Source: Firmicutes bacterium UBA5449
GTDB lineage: Bacteria > Bacillota > SHA-98 > UBA4971
Assembly (NCBI GenBank): GCA_002424305.1
Contig: DIQZ01000077.1
Location: 3,644 to 21,320, forward strand
Length of the DNA: 17,677 nucleotides
Reading direction: 5' to 3'
Below are positions 1 through 8,488 of this stretch, piece after piece. Every line of letters begins with the position of its first letter. Position 1 is the stretch's first letter. The translations under genes and the position numbers were made by a program. Below the pieces are notes generated by a model, which was not told the origin of the DNA, ran no database searches, and saw nothing but the letters and a program-made list of their open reading frames with translations.

Positions 1-79
1 AGATGGCTAACGTTGGCGCAAAGAGCAAACGTTTAGCTTCGCTTCAAATGACAGACGGTTGGCAGGTGGATATGAACCA

Positions 80-1702
80 TTGACAGCTAAAGAAGGCCTC
101 TTGAAAGCGGCAGGTATTGTTGCCGCGCTTTCCGTAATAAGCAAATTCCTTGGGTTTGCCAGGGAAGCATCTCTTGCTGCAGTGTTTGGCGCTACATATG
201 CCACTGATGCCTATCTTATGGGCCAGACCGTTCCTGTCGTCATTTTCTCGGCAGTGTCGGCAGCTTTAGGAAGCACATTCATCCCCGTGTTTTCCCAGGT
301 ACGTCAGGCGCACGGGCGTGATGCTGCCCACAAAATGGTAAGCTCAGTCATAAACGTCACTTTGCTTTTGGCAATGGTCTTCATTGCGATGGGAGAGTTT
401 TTTGCAGGCTCCCTGACTCGGCTTGTAGCTCCGGGCTTTCAAGGAGAGGTATATGCTCTCACAGTCACCATGACCAGGATTATGTTTCCCATGGTCATGT
501 TTCAGTCCCTTTCCGGCCTCTTAACAGGTATGCTTCAAGCTGACGACAATTTTGCTGTCCCTGCTGTAACAAGTCTGGCCTACAACATCATCATTATCGG
601 ATCTATCTTGATCCTAGGAGCTAAGTTCGGGATCCGAGCAGTCGGCGCCGGGACCGTGGTTGCCATCGCAGCCCAAGTCGTCCTCAAACTGCCGGCTATC
701 GCGAGAACCGGATACCGCTGGAGACCCATCCTAAATCTCGACGACCCCGGACTTCGACGTATGGGCGCGTTGATTGGCCCTGTGCTTCTTGCCACGGCCG
801 CAGGACAGGCGTCCACACTGGTAAACCGTATGCTGGTATCAGGTCTCGCAGAAGGAAGCCTGGCTGCGCTGAACTATGCCACTCGCCTGATGGGGCTCGT
901 CCCGGGTGTTGTTGGCACATCTATCATCACTGTGATGTACCCTACCTTATCGCGTCTTGCTGCAAGAGACGGCTGGTCAAGATACAGCAAGGCATTTTCT
1001 GAGTCCGTCAAAATGATAAGTTTTGTGCTGGTTCCGGCTGCAGTCGGAATGGCAGTGCTCCGTGTCCCTATGGTTCGTATAGTCTTTGAGCGAGGGGCTT
1101 TTGATAGCGAAGCCACACAGGCGACTGCCTGGGCCCTTCTATTCCTGTCGCCTGCTGTTGCCCTCTTCACCCTGCGTGACATGACAAACCGCGCTTTCTA
1201 TGCCTTGCAGGATACCACCTCCCCGATGGTGGTCAGTATTATCTCTGCAGGGATCAATATCGTGCTGAACCTTATCCTCGTAGGTCCTCTGGCCCAAGGC
1301 GGCCTCGCGCTTGCCAACACCTTATCCAGTGCGTTCGGTGCAGGGGTGCTCCTATGGATTCTTAGAAAGAAACTTGCTTCGACAGACTCTCCGTCTCCGG
1401 TGTCTTTGGGAGGCAAAGCAATCCTAGACTCATTGTGGCGCGTGCTGCTGTCTTCCGGCATGATGGGAATTGTGGTTTGGTTTACCTATGGCGCAGTTCA
1501 AATCTACATTCCCGGGAGCGCAGTCCTCGTGCAGTTGGCTCGTCTTCTTATTGCGGTCTTGATAGGTGTTATCTGCTACATTGCACTGGTCTTCATCTTC
1601 CGCGTCCCCGAAGCTCACGTTATGGCGCGGACTGCCCGAAGCGTGGTTCATCGCGTTCTCGCCAAAACCCGGGCTTACTCCAAATCTCGAAAACAGGCAT
1701 AG
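80..1702 (+). CDS. murJ: MurJ-type lipid II flippase (MviN/MATE-like family)
   Basis: The 540-residue product is a very hydrophobic multi-span membrane protein whose N-terminal block, with the motifs SKFLGFARE, FGATYATDAYL and the following TVP, matches the MurJ/MviN signature (Arg and Asp in the first two helices). Family length is about 500-550 residues with 14 membrane segments, so it looks complete. By family knowledge it flips the peptidoglycan precursor lipid II across the cytoplasmic membrane. Two in-frame TTG codons could start it, at 59 and 80; I chose 80 because AGGTGGA lies 9 bases upstream and the resulting MTAKEGLLKAAGIVA resembles other MurJ N termini. The frame is closed by a TAA at 8. 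It is the first gene in the window and has no visible functional link to the sugar genes. An exopolysaccharide-type MviN flippase cannot be excluded. Confidence 0.88.
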   Translation: MTAKEGLLKAAGIVAALSVISKFLGFAREASLAAVFGATYATDAYLMGQTVPVVIFSAVSAALGSTFIPVFSQVRQAHGRDAAHKMVSSVINVTLLLAMVFIAMGEFFAGSLTRLVAPGFQGEVYALTVTMTRIMFPMVMFQSLSGLLTGMLQADDNFAVPAVTSLAYNIIIIGSILILGAKFGIRAVGAGTVVAIAAQVVLKLPAIARTGYRWRPILNLDDPGLRRMGALIGPVLLATAAGQASTLVNRMLVSGLAEGSLAALNYATRLMGLVPGVVGTSIITVMYPTLSRLAARDGWSRYSKAFSESVKMISFVLVPAAVGMAVLRVPMVRIVFERGAFDSEATQATAWALLFLSPAVALFTLRDMTNRAFYALQDTTSPMVVSIISAGINIVLNLILVGPLAQGGLALANTLSSAFGAGVLLWILRKKLASTDSPSPVSLGGKAILDSLWRVLLSSGMMGIVVWFTYGAVQIYIPGSAVLVQLARLLIAVLIGVICYIALVFIFRVPEAHVMARTARSVVHRVLAKTRAYSKSRKQA

Positions 1703-1861
1703 TCCAGACATCTACCTCTCTATCAGCTTCAATTCGATGAGTGACCCTAAAAAGAAGGAGTTTCCAATGTTGTGGTGTAATGTAATTATAAGGCAACAAA
1801 CTAGCGCTTCATGCAAAGATATGCAACACCAAGATCGGCTGACAAGGAGACGAGGTTACAT
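1703..1861 (+). promoter_or_regulatory. Intergenic region with weak promoter and LacI-type half-operator candidates
   Basis: No gene is seen in these 159 bases between murJ and the lacI-type gene. TTTCCA at 1761-1766 and TAATTA at 1783-1788 are 16 bases apart and could be a poor sigma-70 type promoter. TAGCGCTTCA at 1802-1811 contains the AGCGCT core and one good half-site of the palindromes usually bound by LacI-family proteins, which would suit autoregulation; the other half-site is poor. Both calls are weak. Confidence 0.25.
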
Positions 1862-2899
1862 ATGGCGACCACAATTCGAGAAATTGCAAAATTGGCAGGT
1901 GTGTCACCATCAACTGTTTCACGGGTCTTGAACCGAAAGGGAAACATCAGTAAGCAGACCCAATCCCGAGTAATCAGCGTGGCTCGTTCGCTGGGATATC
2001 CTGTTCCCAGCGATAGAAGCAAAGCAGAGGGGGCAATGGCTGCAGGCACAGTCGCTATCGTATATAATAGGCGGTTGTCACCTTTGGTAACTGACCCATT
2101 CTATGGCGCAGTTGTAGCCGGTATAGAGGAGGGCTTGCAGGAACTCGGATACAGAGTATTCCTGAGAAGCATAGACAGTGCAAATGGGCATACCGGCCTG
2201 TTTGAACAAGATTCTTCCGGCAATCATAACGACGGGCTGCTGCTGGTGGGATGTGACGCAAGCCTCGATATCGTCAGCGAAGCTAAAAAACGAGATATTC
2301 CTGTGGTGCTTGTGGATAACGAGTCAAAAGAAGGCAGGGTTGACTGTATTGTCTCAGATAACGAGGCAGCTGCTAAGAAGGCCATGCAGCATCTCTACGC
2401 TCTGGGTCATCGAAAGATTGGATTCATCGGAGGCCCACAAAGTCATGTTTCCTTAGCGCAGCGCTACAAAGGTTATGTAAGTACGCTTCAAGGATTTGGA
2501 ATAGATTTCCGTAAGAGGTGGGTTGTCTTTGCTGAGTCTGTTGAGACGCACGGTCCTGAAATTGGATATGAAGGCACTCACAAACTGATGGATGGTCCGG
2601 AGAGTCCCACTGCGATCTTTGCAGATAATGACATGACGGCTTTAGGTGCCCTCAAGGCCCTTCACGAGAAGGGAATTAAGGTGCCTGAGGAAGTCTCAGT
2701 AATTGGTTTTGATAACATTGAAGTTTCCGCTCATACTCATCCACCGCTAACGACTATGCATATTCCCAAGATGCAGATGGGTTCTCTTGCCGCAAGAAGG
2801 CTTGTAGATCTGATTTGTGATAAGGACGTGGCACCCATTAAGACGGTCGTTTACGCAACACTAATACTTCGGGATTCCGCAGCTCACCTTTGCATATGA
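1862..2899 (+). CDS. LacI-family transcriptional regulator
   Basis: The 345-residue protein has the classic LacI layout. An N-terminal helix-turn-helix (IREIAKLAGVSPSTVSRVLN, about residues 4-23) and hinge region are followed by a periplasmic-binding-protein-like effector domain. That domain shows family hallmarks such as ALGHRKIGFIGG, a PTAIFADNDMTALGAL segment, and SVIGFDNIE near the C terminus. The ATG at 1862 was chosen over the upstream in-frame ATG at 1811 because GAGG lies 6 bases before it and the HTH then begins at the usual position. By family knowledge it binds operator DNA and is released by, or in some cases activated by, a sugar or sugar phosphate. It sits just before a sugar ABC operon, so that operon is the likely target; the actual sugar is unknown. 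Confidence 0.92.
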   Translation: MATTIREIAKLAGVSPSTVSRVLNRKGNISKQTQSRVISVARSLGYPVPSDRSKAEGAMAAGTVAIVYNRRLSPLVTDPFYGAVVAGIEEGLQELGYRVFLRSIDSANGHTGLFEQDSSGNHNDGLLLVGCDASLDIVSEAKKRDIPVVLVDNESKEGRVDCIVSDNEAAAKKAMQHLYALGHRKIGFIGGPQSHVSLAQRYKGYVSTLQGFGIDFRKRWVVFAESVETHGPEIGYEGTHKLMDGPESPTAIFADNDMTALGALKALHEKGIKVPEEVSVIGFDNIEVSAHTHPPLTTMHIPKMQMGSLAARRLVDLICDKDVAPIKTVVYATLILRDSAAHLCI

Positions 2900-3007
2900 T
2901 GGTCAGAATCAGACCAAGCCGGAGGTGATTAAAAGAGCATTCGTAAGTCTCGCGAGGATCGTTAAGTAAATAGTCAAGGATTATCACAACAAGGAGGTAA
3001 TCACAAG
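2900..3007 (+). promoter_or_regulatory. Upstream region of the sugar transport operon with a small palindrome and strong RBS
   Basis: This 108-base gap carries AAGGAGGT at 2991-2998, 9 bases before the binding-protein ATG, which is the strongest RBS of the sugar cluster. CTCGCGAG at 2949-2956 is a perfect 8-base palindrome with a CG centre and could be the core of a LacI-type operator, with imperfect TAA and TTA flanks. I see no convincing -35/-10 pair, so the promoter is not placed. The operator call is inference. Confidence 0.3.
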
Positions 3008-4306
3008 ATGTCAAGCCGTGAACGAAGGTTATTTGTGTTGTTCGCGTCGCTCTTGTTAGTGTCTGCGCTTCTAATTGGGGGAGGAGCAGGGCTTGCCGCG
3101 TCTAAGACAAAGATTAGGCTGGCTACGTGGGCAGGGGTTGACGAGGCTAACGAACTCCAGGAGATTCTTGACAATTTGAATGCGAAATCCACGACTTATG
3201 AGATCGTACAGGAATCGAGTCCCGCTGAGTATGATACGAAGCTCATAACAACGCTTGCAGCTGAAGCAGGCGCAGATCTGTACTGGATTGGCCAGGAGAA
3301 CGTGCCCAGCTTCGCGTCAAGAGGCGTCATGATGGATCTGACTGATCGGATGAAAGCTTCAAAACATCCTGCTGCGAAGCTTGACGACTATTTTGGTCCG
3401 ACAATGGAGCGTATGATGTACCAGGATAAAGTCTATGCGCTACCATGGATTAACCAGCCGGTGATGATGTTTACTAACTTGGATCTCTTCGATCGAGAGA
3501 AAATTGCATATCCTGATGAGACCTGGGATTGGGATAAGTTCCTGGAAGTCGCCAAAGCGCTTACTGTAGACAAGAACGGACATCATCCGGATGATGCAGG
3601 CTTCGATCCTGACAATGTAGAGCGCTGGGGCTTTACGCTCAACGGATGGCCACCGGTTCAGATGTTCATCTGGCAGGCCGGGGGAGACGTGATAAGTGAA
3701 GACTTCAAGTCATGCCCGGTAGACTCGAAAGAAGCTGTTTTCGGCGCTCAGTTCTATGTTGATCTTATCCACAAGCATCATGTAGCGCCGCCTCTCTCAA
3801 TCATAAGAGACCGCGGGTTTGACACAATGTACAAGAACGGACAGGTTGCTATGTTTATGGGTGGAGCAGCCGACGATCTTGACTACAAACCAGACTTCCG
3901 CTCTCAGGCGTTCATGATTCCAAAAGGACCTTCCGGCAATAGGTATAGCTTCCTGTGGGTGGGCGGGATGGCTGTTAACGCCAAAACTAAGAATCCGGAT
4001 GTAGCGTTTGAGGCGTTCCTTGATTTATCTGACGCGATTCACCACTGGAAGGTAGTTCCACCGCGTAAGTCTCTTGCTACCAAAGAAATGCTGGTGGAGC
4101 TCAAGCCTGAGAAAAAGCACTCTCTTGACGCAATAGTTGAAGCAATGAATGATACTCGCAGCTTCCGGATTTTCCCCAACTATGCCGAGTGGGATAGTAT
4201 CTTCTGGGATCAGTATGCAGATCCCCTCATAAACGGAAGAGGTACTGCCGAGGAACTGGCAAAACGAGTAAAACCTTTGCTCGAGAAGACGCTTACAATT
4301 AAGTAG
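3008..4306 (+). CDS. ABC transporter extracellular sugar-binding protein (family 1)
   Basis: The 432-residue protein starts with a charged segment and a hydrophobic core (VLFASLLLVSALLIGG) ending in an AGLAA|S-type signal peptidase I site. The mature part begins TKIRLATWAG and fits the cluster-B, MalE/UgpB-like sugar-binding fold. It has features such as the EYDTKLITTLAAEAGADLYW region, the hinge segment VYALPWINQPVMMFTN, ETWDWDKFLEVAKAL, and a C-terminal DQYADPLINGRGTAEELAKR. By family it captures an oligosaccharide outside the membrane and delivers it to the two permeases encoded next. There is no cysteine at the end of the signal peptide, so it is not an obvious lipoprotein. The ATG follows an excellent RBS. 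The substrate cannot be read from the sequence; the hydrolase and the GH130 remnant nearby make a beta-mannoside or beta-glucoside plausible. Confidence 0.9.
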   Translation: MSSRERRLFVLFASLLLVSALLIGGGAGLAASKTKIRLATWAGVDEANELQEILDNLNAKSTTYEIVQESSPAEYDTKLITTLAAEAGADLYWIGQENVPSFASRGVMMDLTDRMKASKHPAAKLDDYFGPTMERMMYQDKVYALPWINQPVMMFTNLDLFDREKIAYPDETWDWDKFLEVAKALTVDKNGHHPDDAGFDPDNVERWGFTLNGWPPVQMFIWQAGGDVISEDFKSCPVDSKEAVFGAQFYVDLIHKHHVAPPLSIIRDRGFDTMYKNGQVAMFMGGAADDLDYKPDFRSQAFMIPKGPSGNRYSFLWVGGMAVNAKTKNPDVAFEAFLDLSDAIHHWKVVPPRKSLATKEMLVELKPEKKHSLDAIVEAMNDTRSFRIFPNYAEWDSIFWDQYADPLINGRGTAEELAKRVKPLLEKTLTIK

Positions 4307-4312
4307 GTCGTA

Positions 4313-4338
4313 TGTAGCATGTGAGTGTAGCATGTGAG
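4313..4338 (+). repeat. Perfect tandem duplication of a 13-base unit
   Basis: TGTAGCATGTGAG occurs twice head to tail (4313-4325 and 4326-4338), six bases after the stop codon of the binding-protein gene. It is most simply a small slippage duplication. No function is evident. Confidence 0.85.
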
Positions 4339-4367
4339 GTACCAGCGGTCATGGCAGGGTTATGGGG

Positions 4368-4437
4368 TGGTCGTGGCCGCGCAAAGGCCGGCGCTCGGTA
4401 TCCGAATCTCCGGAGCCGGGCCCGGCCAGGCCCAGCT
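4368..4437 (+). repeat. GC-rich inverted-repeat element between binding protein and permease genes
   Basis: Within a 241-base gap the composition jumps to very GC-rich, with complementary blocks such as GGCCGGCGCTC (about 4386-4396) and a downstream GGAGCCGGGCCCGGCC. These can fold into a bulged hairpin, and the second block is itself partly self-complementary. Elements of this kind between a binding protein and its permeases (REP sequences between malE and malF in E. coli are the known case) stabilise the upstream mRNA and lower permease expression. A role here is inference from position. The folding was judged by eye only. Confidence 0.45.
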
Positions 4438-4547
4438 CAGTGATGCCTCGTTTGCTTAAGTCATATGACGCTTGCTGTATAAATAACGCTATGGGGCTGT
4501 TAAGTCGCGAATATGGCAGGATAGACGAGATATGGAGGGGACACAAA

Positions 4548-5543
4548 ATGCAAGAGAGTATTTATCTCGGAACCCTGATTCGCTACATACTGACCTTTGC
4601 AATGATGGTAGGGCTTAGCCTCTGTGTCTATGGAGTGCTCAGACTCTTTCATGTTCGTCAGGCCTATGCTACAGGCTACGCCTTGATTTCACCGTGGCTT
4701 GCGGGTCTTCTCATCTTTACTGCCGGTCCTATCTTTACTTCATTGGGACTGAGTTTCACATCTTATGATCTTTTTACTCAACCGAAATGGGTGGGTTTGG
4801 ACAATTATCGATGGCTTTTTTCCGATACTCTTAGTTTTTGGCCGTCAGTAAGACTTACATTGTCCTATGCTTTCTTAAGTGTCCCGATAGGTGTCATCGG
4901 TTCTCTCCTCGTGGCGCTTCTTCTCAGCATGGATATCCGTGGAATCGGGACATACAGAACTATCTATTACATGCCTGCAATTCTTCCCGAAGTGTCAGTC
5001 GCTCTTTTGTGGCGGTGGCTCTTCAACAGCGAAGCAGGACTTCTCAACATGGTGCTTAGACCGTTTCTAAGTGTGATGGGGATCAGGAATCCTGATTGGT
5101 TCGGGGAGCCCAGGTTTGTGCTTCCTGCCTTTGTGATCATGAGCGTATGGGGCGTGTTTGGCACAAATATGGTGGTCTTTTTGGCTGCTATCAGAAACGT
5201 CCCAAAGGTTCTTTATGAGGCTGCTGAGATAGACGGGGCAGGAGGCTTCAGTAAGTTCTGGAACATAACACTTCCGCAAATATCTCCTGTAATCCTACTC
5301 CAGGTAATAATGGGTATTATCGGGGCGCTTCAGATATTTGCAGTGGCAATGTTTGCAAGACCGACTTCGGCTGCAGGACGTTTCATGAATCAGCTCATCT
5401 ATGAACGCGGATTTCTGCAACTCAAGATGGGAGAGGCTTCAGCTATTGCCTGGGTGCTGTTCCTGATCATACTTGGGCTTACCTTGCTGGTCTTCCGTTC
5501 ATCTACTGCATGGGTCTACTACGAAGCGGAGGTGCAAAAATGA
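4548..5543 (+). CDS. ABC sugar transporter permease (MalF/UgpA-type)
   Basis: The 331-residue integral membrane protein carries the permease EAA loop (YEAAEIDGAGGFSKFWNITL followed by P), which contacts the ATPase. It also has the typical first-helix signature ISPWLAGLLIFTAGPIFTSL and the GLDNYRWLF block. The ATG at 4548 is supported by GGAGGGG ending 7 bases upstream; an open frame continues upstream to 4362 but that part crosses the GC-rich element and is not protein-like. The N terminus has about 50 residues, including an additional hydrophobic segment (LIRYILTFAMMVGLSLCVYG), before the helix where most relatives begin. It forms the heterodimeric channel with the next product and overlaps that gene by 4 bases (ATGA), implying translational coupling. 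Confidence 0.92.
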   Translation: MQESIYLGTLIRYILTFAMMVGLSLCVYGVLRLFHVRQAYATGYALISPWLAGLLIFTAGPIFTSLGLSFTSYDLFTQPKWVGLDNYRWLFSDTLSFWPSVRLTLSYAFLSVPIGVIGSLLVALLLSMDIRGIGTYRTIYYMPAILPEVSVALLWRWLFNSEAGLLNMVLRPFLSVMGIRNPDWFGEPRFVLPAFVIMSVWGVFGTNMVVFLAAIRNVPKVLYEAAEIDGAGGFSKFWNITLPQISPVILLQVIMGIIGALQIFAVAMFARPTSAAGRFMNQLIYERGFLQLKMGEASAIAWVLFLIILGLTLLVFRSSTAWVYYEAEVQK

Positions 5544-6430
5544 GCAGGGAAACGGTGACAAGTCCCGGTAGACTTACTCCGAGACGTAGAAGACGTGTAA
5601 AGAGGCGGCTGTCGAAGATAATAGCGTATGTTGTGGTCACTGTCGGGGCAGTAGTGTTGCTTGTTCCGTTTTTCTGGATGGTAACTACATCCTTGAAAGA
5701 CCTAAATGAGGTGTTTGCCTATCCGCCGAAGTGGATCCCGAAACCGCCGCAGTGGAGTAATTACCAAGATGCCTGGCAGGCCGTGCCGTTTGGGAGATAC
5801 CTGACTAATACAACTTTCATAACAATACTCGGAGTCTTAGCTGAGGTCACAAGTTCAACGTTGGTAGCGTACGGATTTTCCCGTTACTGGTTCCCAGGGA
5901 GAGATGTGCTGTTTTTTGTGCTGCTTGCCACCATGATGCTTCCTTTCCATGTTACGTTGATCCCAACTTATATGATTTGGAAGAACCTTAAGCTTCTCGA
6001 TACGTTTGATCCTATGATTTTGCCTGCATGGACCGCTTGGGGGCCGTTTTATGTATTTCTCCTGAGGCAGTTTTTCATGGGAATTCCGAGAGATCTGGAA
6101 GAAGCTGCGACAATTGACGGTGCAAATGTTATGCAGACGTTTACCCATGTTATGCTACCCCAAGTAAAGCCTGCAATCCTGTCAGTCGCTGTCTTTGCGT
6201 TCAAGGGTTACTGGAACAATTTCTTAGGACCGCTCCTCTACCTAAACAGTATGGAGAAATATACCCTTACCCTTGGAATGTATTTCTTCATGGGAGGCGT
6301 CCATGAGGCGCCTAAATGGCATTGGTTGATGGCAATGTCCACGGTGTTTGCCTTGCCTATGCTGGTGATCTTCTTTGTTGCACAACGCCATTTTGTTGAA
6401 GGGATTTCTCTTACCGGCATCAAGGGCTAA
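5540..6430 (+). CDS. ABC sugar transporter permease (MalG/UgpE-type)
   Basis: The 296-residue protein has an Arg/Lys-rich cytoplasmic N terminus (PRRRRRVKRRLSK), a first helix ending PFFWMVTTSLKDLNEVF, the EAA loop EEAATIDGANVMQTFTHVML with its following P, and the family ending FVEGISLTGIKG. All are standard for CUT1-family MalG-type subunits. The ATG at 5540 has GGAGG 7 bases upstream, inside the preceding gene. Together with the upstream permease and the binding protein it makes a complete importer except for the nucleotide-binding subunit. That subunit is absent here and is commonly supplied by a shared MsmK/UgpC-type ATPase. Confidence 0.93.
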   Translation: MSRETVTSPGRLTPRRRRRVKRRLSKIIAYVVVTVGAVVLLVPFFWMVTTSLKDLNEVFAYPPKWIPKPPQWSNYQDAWQAVPFGRYLTNTTFITILGVLAEVTSSTLVAYGFSRYWFPGRDVLFFVLLATMMLPFHVTLIPTYMIWKNLKLLDTFDPMILPAWTAWGPFYVFLLRQFFMGIPRDLEEAATIDGANVMQTFTHVMLPQVKPAILSVAVFAFKGYWNNFLGPLLYLNSMEKYTLTLGMYFFMGGVHEAPKWHWLMAMSTVFALPMLVIFFVAQRHFVEGISLTGIKG

Positions 6431-6601
6431 GACAGCGCCCCTGGCAATTCAGCCAGATAAGGATAAGGTGATAAAGATAAGGTCACAAAGGAGGGAAATA
6501 CAGTCGCTGTCTGCGTGTCGTTCCGGTGATGAGCCTGGTTGTGCTTGGAAGATTTATAGAAAATGGCGACATGTGTGTGGAAGGCGGCGACTCATGATTT
6601 G
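6431..6601 (+). promoter_or_regulatory. Leader of the hydrolase gene: small hairpin, 14-base tandem repeat and orphan Shine-Dalgarno
   Basis: Downstream of the permease stop, CTGGC-AATTCA-GCCAG (6441-6456) can form a 5-bp hairpin. It runs into two imperfect tandem copies of a 14-base unit: GATAAGGATAAGGT at 6456-6469 and GATAAAGATAAGGT at 6470-6483, with one difference. A strong AAAGGAGGGA follows at 6487-6496, but no ATG, GTG or TTG in a usable frame is correctly placed after it. The frame that follows stays open from there to a TGA at 6600-6602 that overlaps the hydrolase ATG (TGATG). This could be a decayed or non-standard-start leader peptide that couples translation to the hydrolase; it is not called as a gene. 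Confidence 0.4.
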
Positions 6602-8488
6602 ATGAAGGAATTTATCTGCGGTGTGAATTACTGGCCAAGGAAGACCGGGGTCCATATGTGGAAAGAGTGGGACGCGAAATCGATAGACGCTGAGTTTCGG
6701 CAGATGGCCGAGTTATCGCTTAACGCGTGTCGAGTGTTTCTCCTTTGGGAGGATTTCCAACCTGCACCTGATGTGATATCTGAACAGGCTATGGCAAAAT
6801 TTCATGAGCTAGTGGAGATCAGCAGAGCACATGGCGTAGGACTGATCCCTACGTTTTTCACAGGACACATGAGCGGCGAGAACTGGGATGTTTCATGGAG
6901 AGCAGGGCGAGACCCGTATGAAGATCCCTCTATGCTCAGAGCCCAGATAAGGCTTGTCCGCGAGTTTGCTCGTCGTTACAAGGATGAGGATGCCATATTG
7001 CTCTGGGACATTTCCAATGAACCGGACATTTTCGCAAAACCCAAGTCTGTGGATGCGGCATGGCTTTGGACACATTTGCTCTATCGAGAGCTAAAGGCTT
7101 ATGATCCGAATCATCTCGTGACTCTTGGTATTCACGCGACATCTCTATTCTGGCCTGGGCCGTTTAGAATAAGTGATGTTGCGGAAGCAAACGATATACT
7201 CTGTATGCATCCGTATTCACTGTATACCGAGCTTTGTCCTGAACCCCTGGATAGCCTGCGCAGCACCTACTTTGTCCCGTTTGCTTGCCGGTTTACAGAG
7301 GGTATGGGTGGAAAGAGGGTTCTTCTTGCGGAATTCGGTTCCACAACTCAGATGGTTGCCGAGGAAGTCGAGGCAAGATTTCATTCTGCAGCTTCATACA
7401 GTGCTCTTGCTAACGGAGTTATCGGGGCATTGGCTTGGTGTTTCGGAGATTTTGTGCATCAGGACAGACTGCCATATGACTCCACACCTTATGAAGTCGG
7501 TTTTGGGATAACAGCAAAAGACGGCAAGGTCAAGAAGAAGGGGCTCGTGCTGTCGGAATTTGCAAACACGGTTCAAGATGCTCGTATGTCGGAGCTTTCG
7601 CCGGCTGAAGCCAGGGCTGCGATAGTTATCCCGAGAAGGTACTATGATGACCTTGATTCTGAAAACACTCCCACGCGGAATGCTGCAGTGCTTTTTGCAT
7701 CTTTTATTCTTGCAAAATCCGCAGGGCTTGACGTAGACTTCATTACCTGTGACAAGCTGGCATCAGGCGACATATCCCGTTACAAGGCGGTCTTTGTTCC
7801 ATGCGCCACACGTCGCGGGACATTGAATGTCTCTGATTTTGCTGTGCTCAAGGAGTTGGTGAAGTCAGGAGGGACACTGTACGCATCATATGACGGTTTT
7901 GCCATTGACGGAATGGAAGAAGTTTTCGGTGCATCCATCCTCCATGCGAGTGTCCCCTCTGGGAGCAAGTGGACTGTGAAGGTGCCGGGGCTTATTAAGC
8001 CACTTTCAGGGCCGTTTCCCACACCATTAAATCTTTCCAGAAGGAAGCATCTTAACTTTGCCGGTGCTGTCGCTACACGTGGTCGGACAGGTAATGAGGA
8101 GATAGTTGTAAATCGTTATGGCGAGGGCCATGCCATACTCGTTGGATTTCCGCTTGAACTCTATCTTTCTATGACCCCGTATATCTTTGAGCAGGATGCG
8201 TACTACGAACTCTATTCCTTTGTAGCCAGGACAGCAGCGGTAAGGGAAGAAAGGAAAGACCGGAACCCGGCTATCGAGGTAAGGGAGTTTACCGGCTCAG
8301 GCAGGGATGTGTTTGTGGTGGTAAACCATAAACCTTCGGAACAGGTTGTCAAGATCCCTGTGTCGGCTAATGCGAAAAGCAGTTCAGCCAAGTCATGGCG
8401 ACGAAAGGCTGAGATAGATGTTGCTGACGGTGAAGTATCCTTCACACTGGAACCGTCAGAAGGGGACGTAATTGAAATCTATGATTAG
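6602..8488 (+). CDS. Cytoplasmic clan GH-A glycoside hydrolase (GH5/GH42-like, probable beta-glycosidase)
   Basis: The 628-residue protein begins with a (beta/alpha)8 catalytic domain: GVNYWP at the first strand, WDISNEPD with the predicted acid/base Glu140, and LLAEFGSTT with the predicted nucleophile Glu244. It continues into a GH42-like middle region (AAIVIPRRYYDD ... YKAVFVPCATRRG ... GGTLYASYDG, a class I glutamine-amidotransferase-like fold) and a small C-terminal beta domain. The pair of catalytic glutamates is standard for clan GH-A retaining enzymes. No signal peptide is present, so it should act inside the cell on oligosaccharides imported by the transporter upstream. I chose ATG 6602, where homologous N termini begin; the in-frame ATG at 6563 would add 13 residues and has only a weak RBS. 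The family (GH5, GH42, or a GH164-like relative) and the sugar, perhaps beta-mannosides or beta-glucosides, are not settled. Confidence 0.82.
   Translation: MKEFICGVNYWPRKTGVHMWKEWDAKSIDAEFRQMAELSLNACRVFLLWEDFQPAPDVISEQAMAKFHELVEISRAHGVGLIPTFFTGHMSGENWDVSWRAGRDPYEDPSMLRAQIRLVREFARRYKDEDAILLWDISNEPDIFAKPKSVDAAWLWTHLLYRELKAYDPNHLVTLGIHATSLFWPGPFRISDVAEANDILCMHPYSLYTELCPEPLDSLRSTYFVPFACRFTEGMGGKRVLLAEFGSTTQMVAEEVEARFHSAASYSALANGVIGALAWCFGDFVHQDRLPYDSTPYEVGFGITAKDGKVKKKGLVLSEFANTVQDARMSELSPAEARAAIVIPRRYYDDLDSENTPTRNAAVLFASFILAKSAGLDVDFITCDKLASGDISRYKAVFVPCATRRGTLNVSDFAVLKELVKSGGTLYASYDGFAIDGMEEVFGASILHASVPSGSKWTVKVPGLIKPLSGPFPTPLNLSRRKHLNFAGAVATRGRTGNEEIVVNRYGEGHAILVGFPLELYLSMTPYIFEQDAYYELYSFVARTAAVREERKDRNPAIEVREFTGSGRDVFVVVNHKPSEQVVKIPVSANAKSSSAKSWRRKAEIDVADGEVSFTLEPSEGDVIEIYD

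Noticed and set aside
3008..6430. Expected ABC ATPase in the sugar operon
   Set aside because: Searched for Walker A and LSGGQ-type motifs in this cluster; none are encoded, so no ATPase is annotated.
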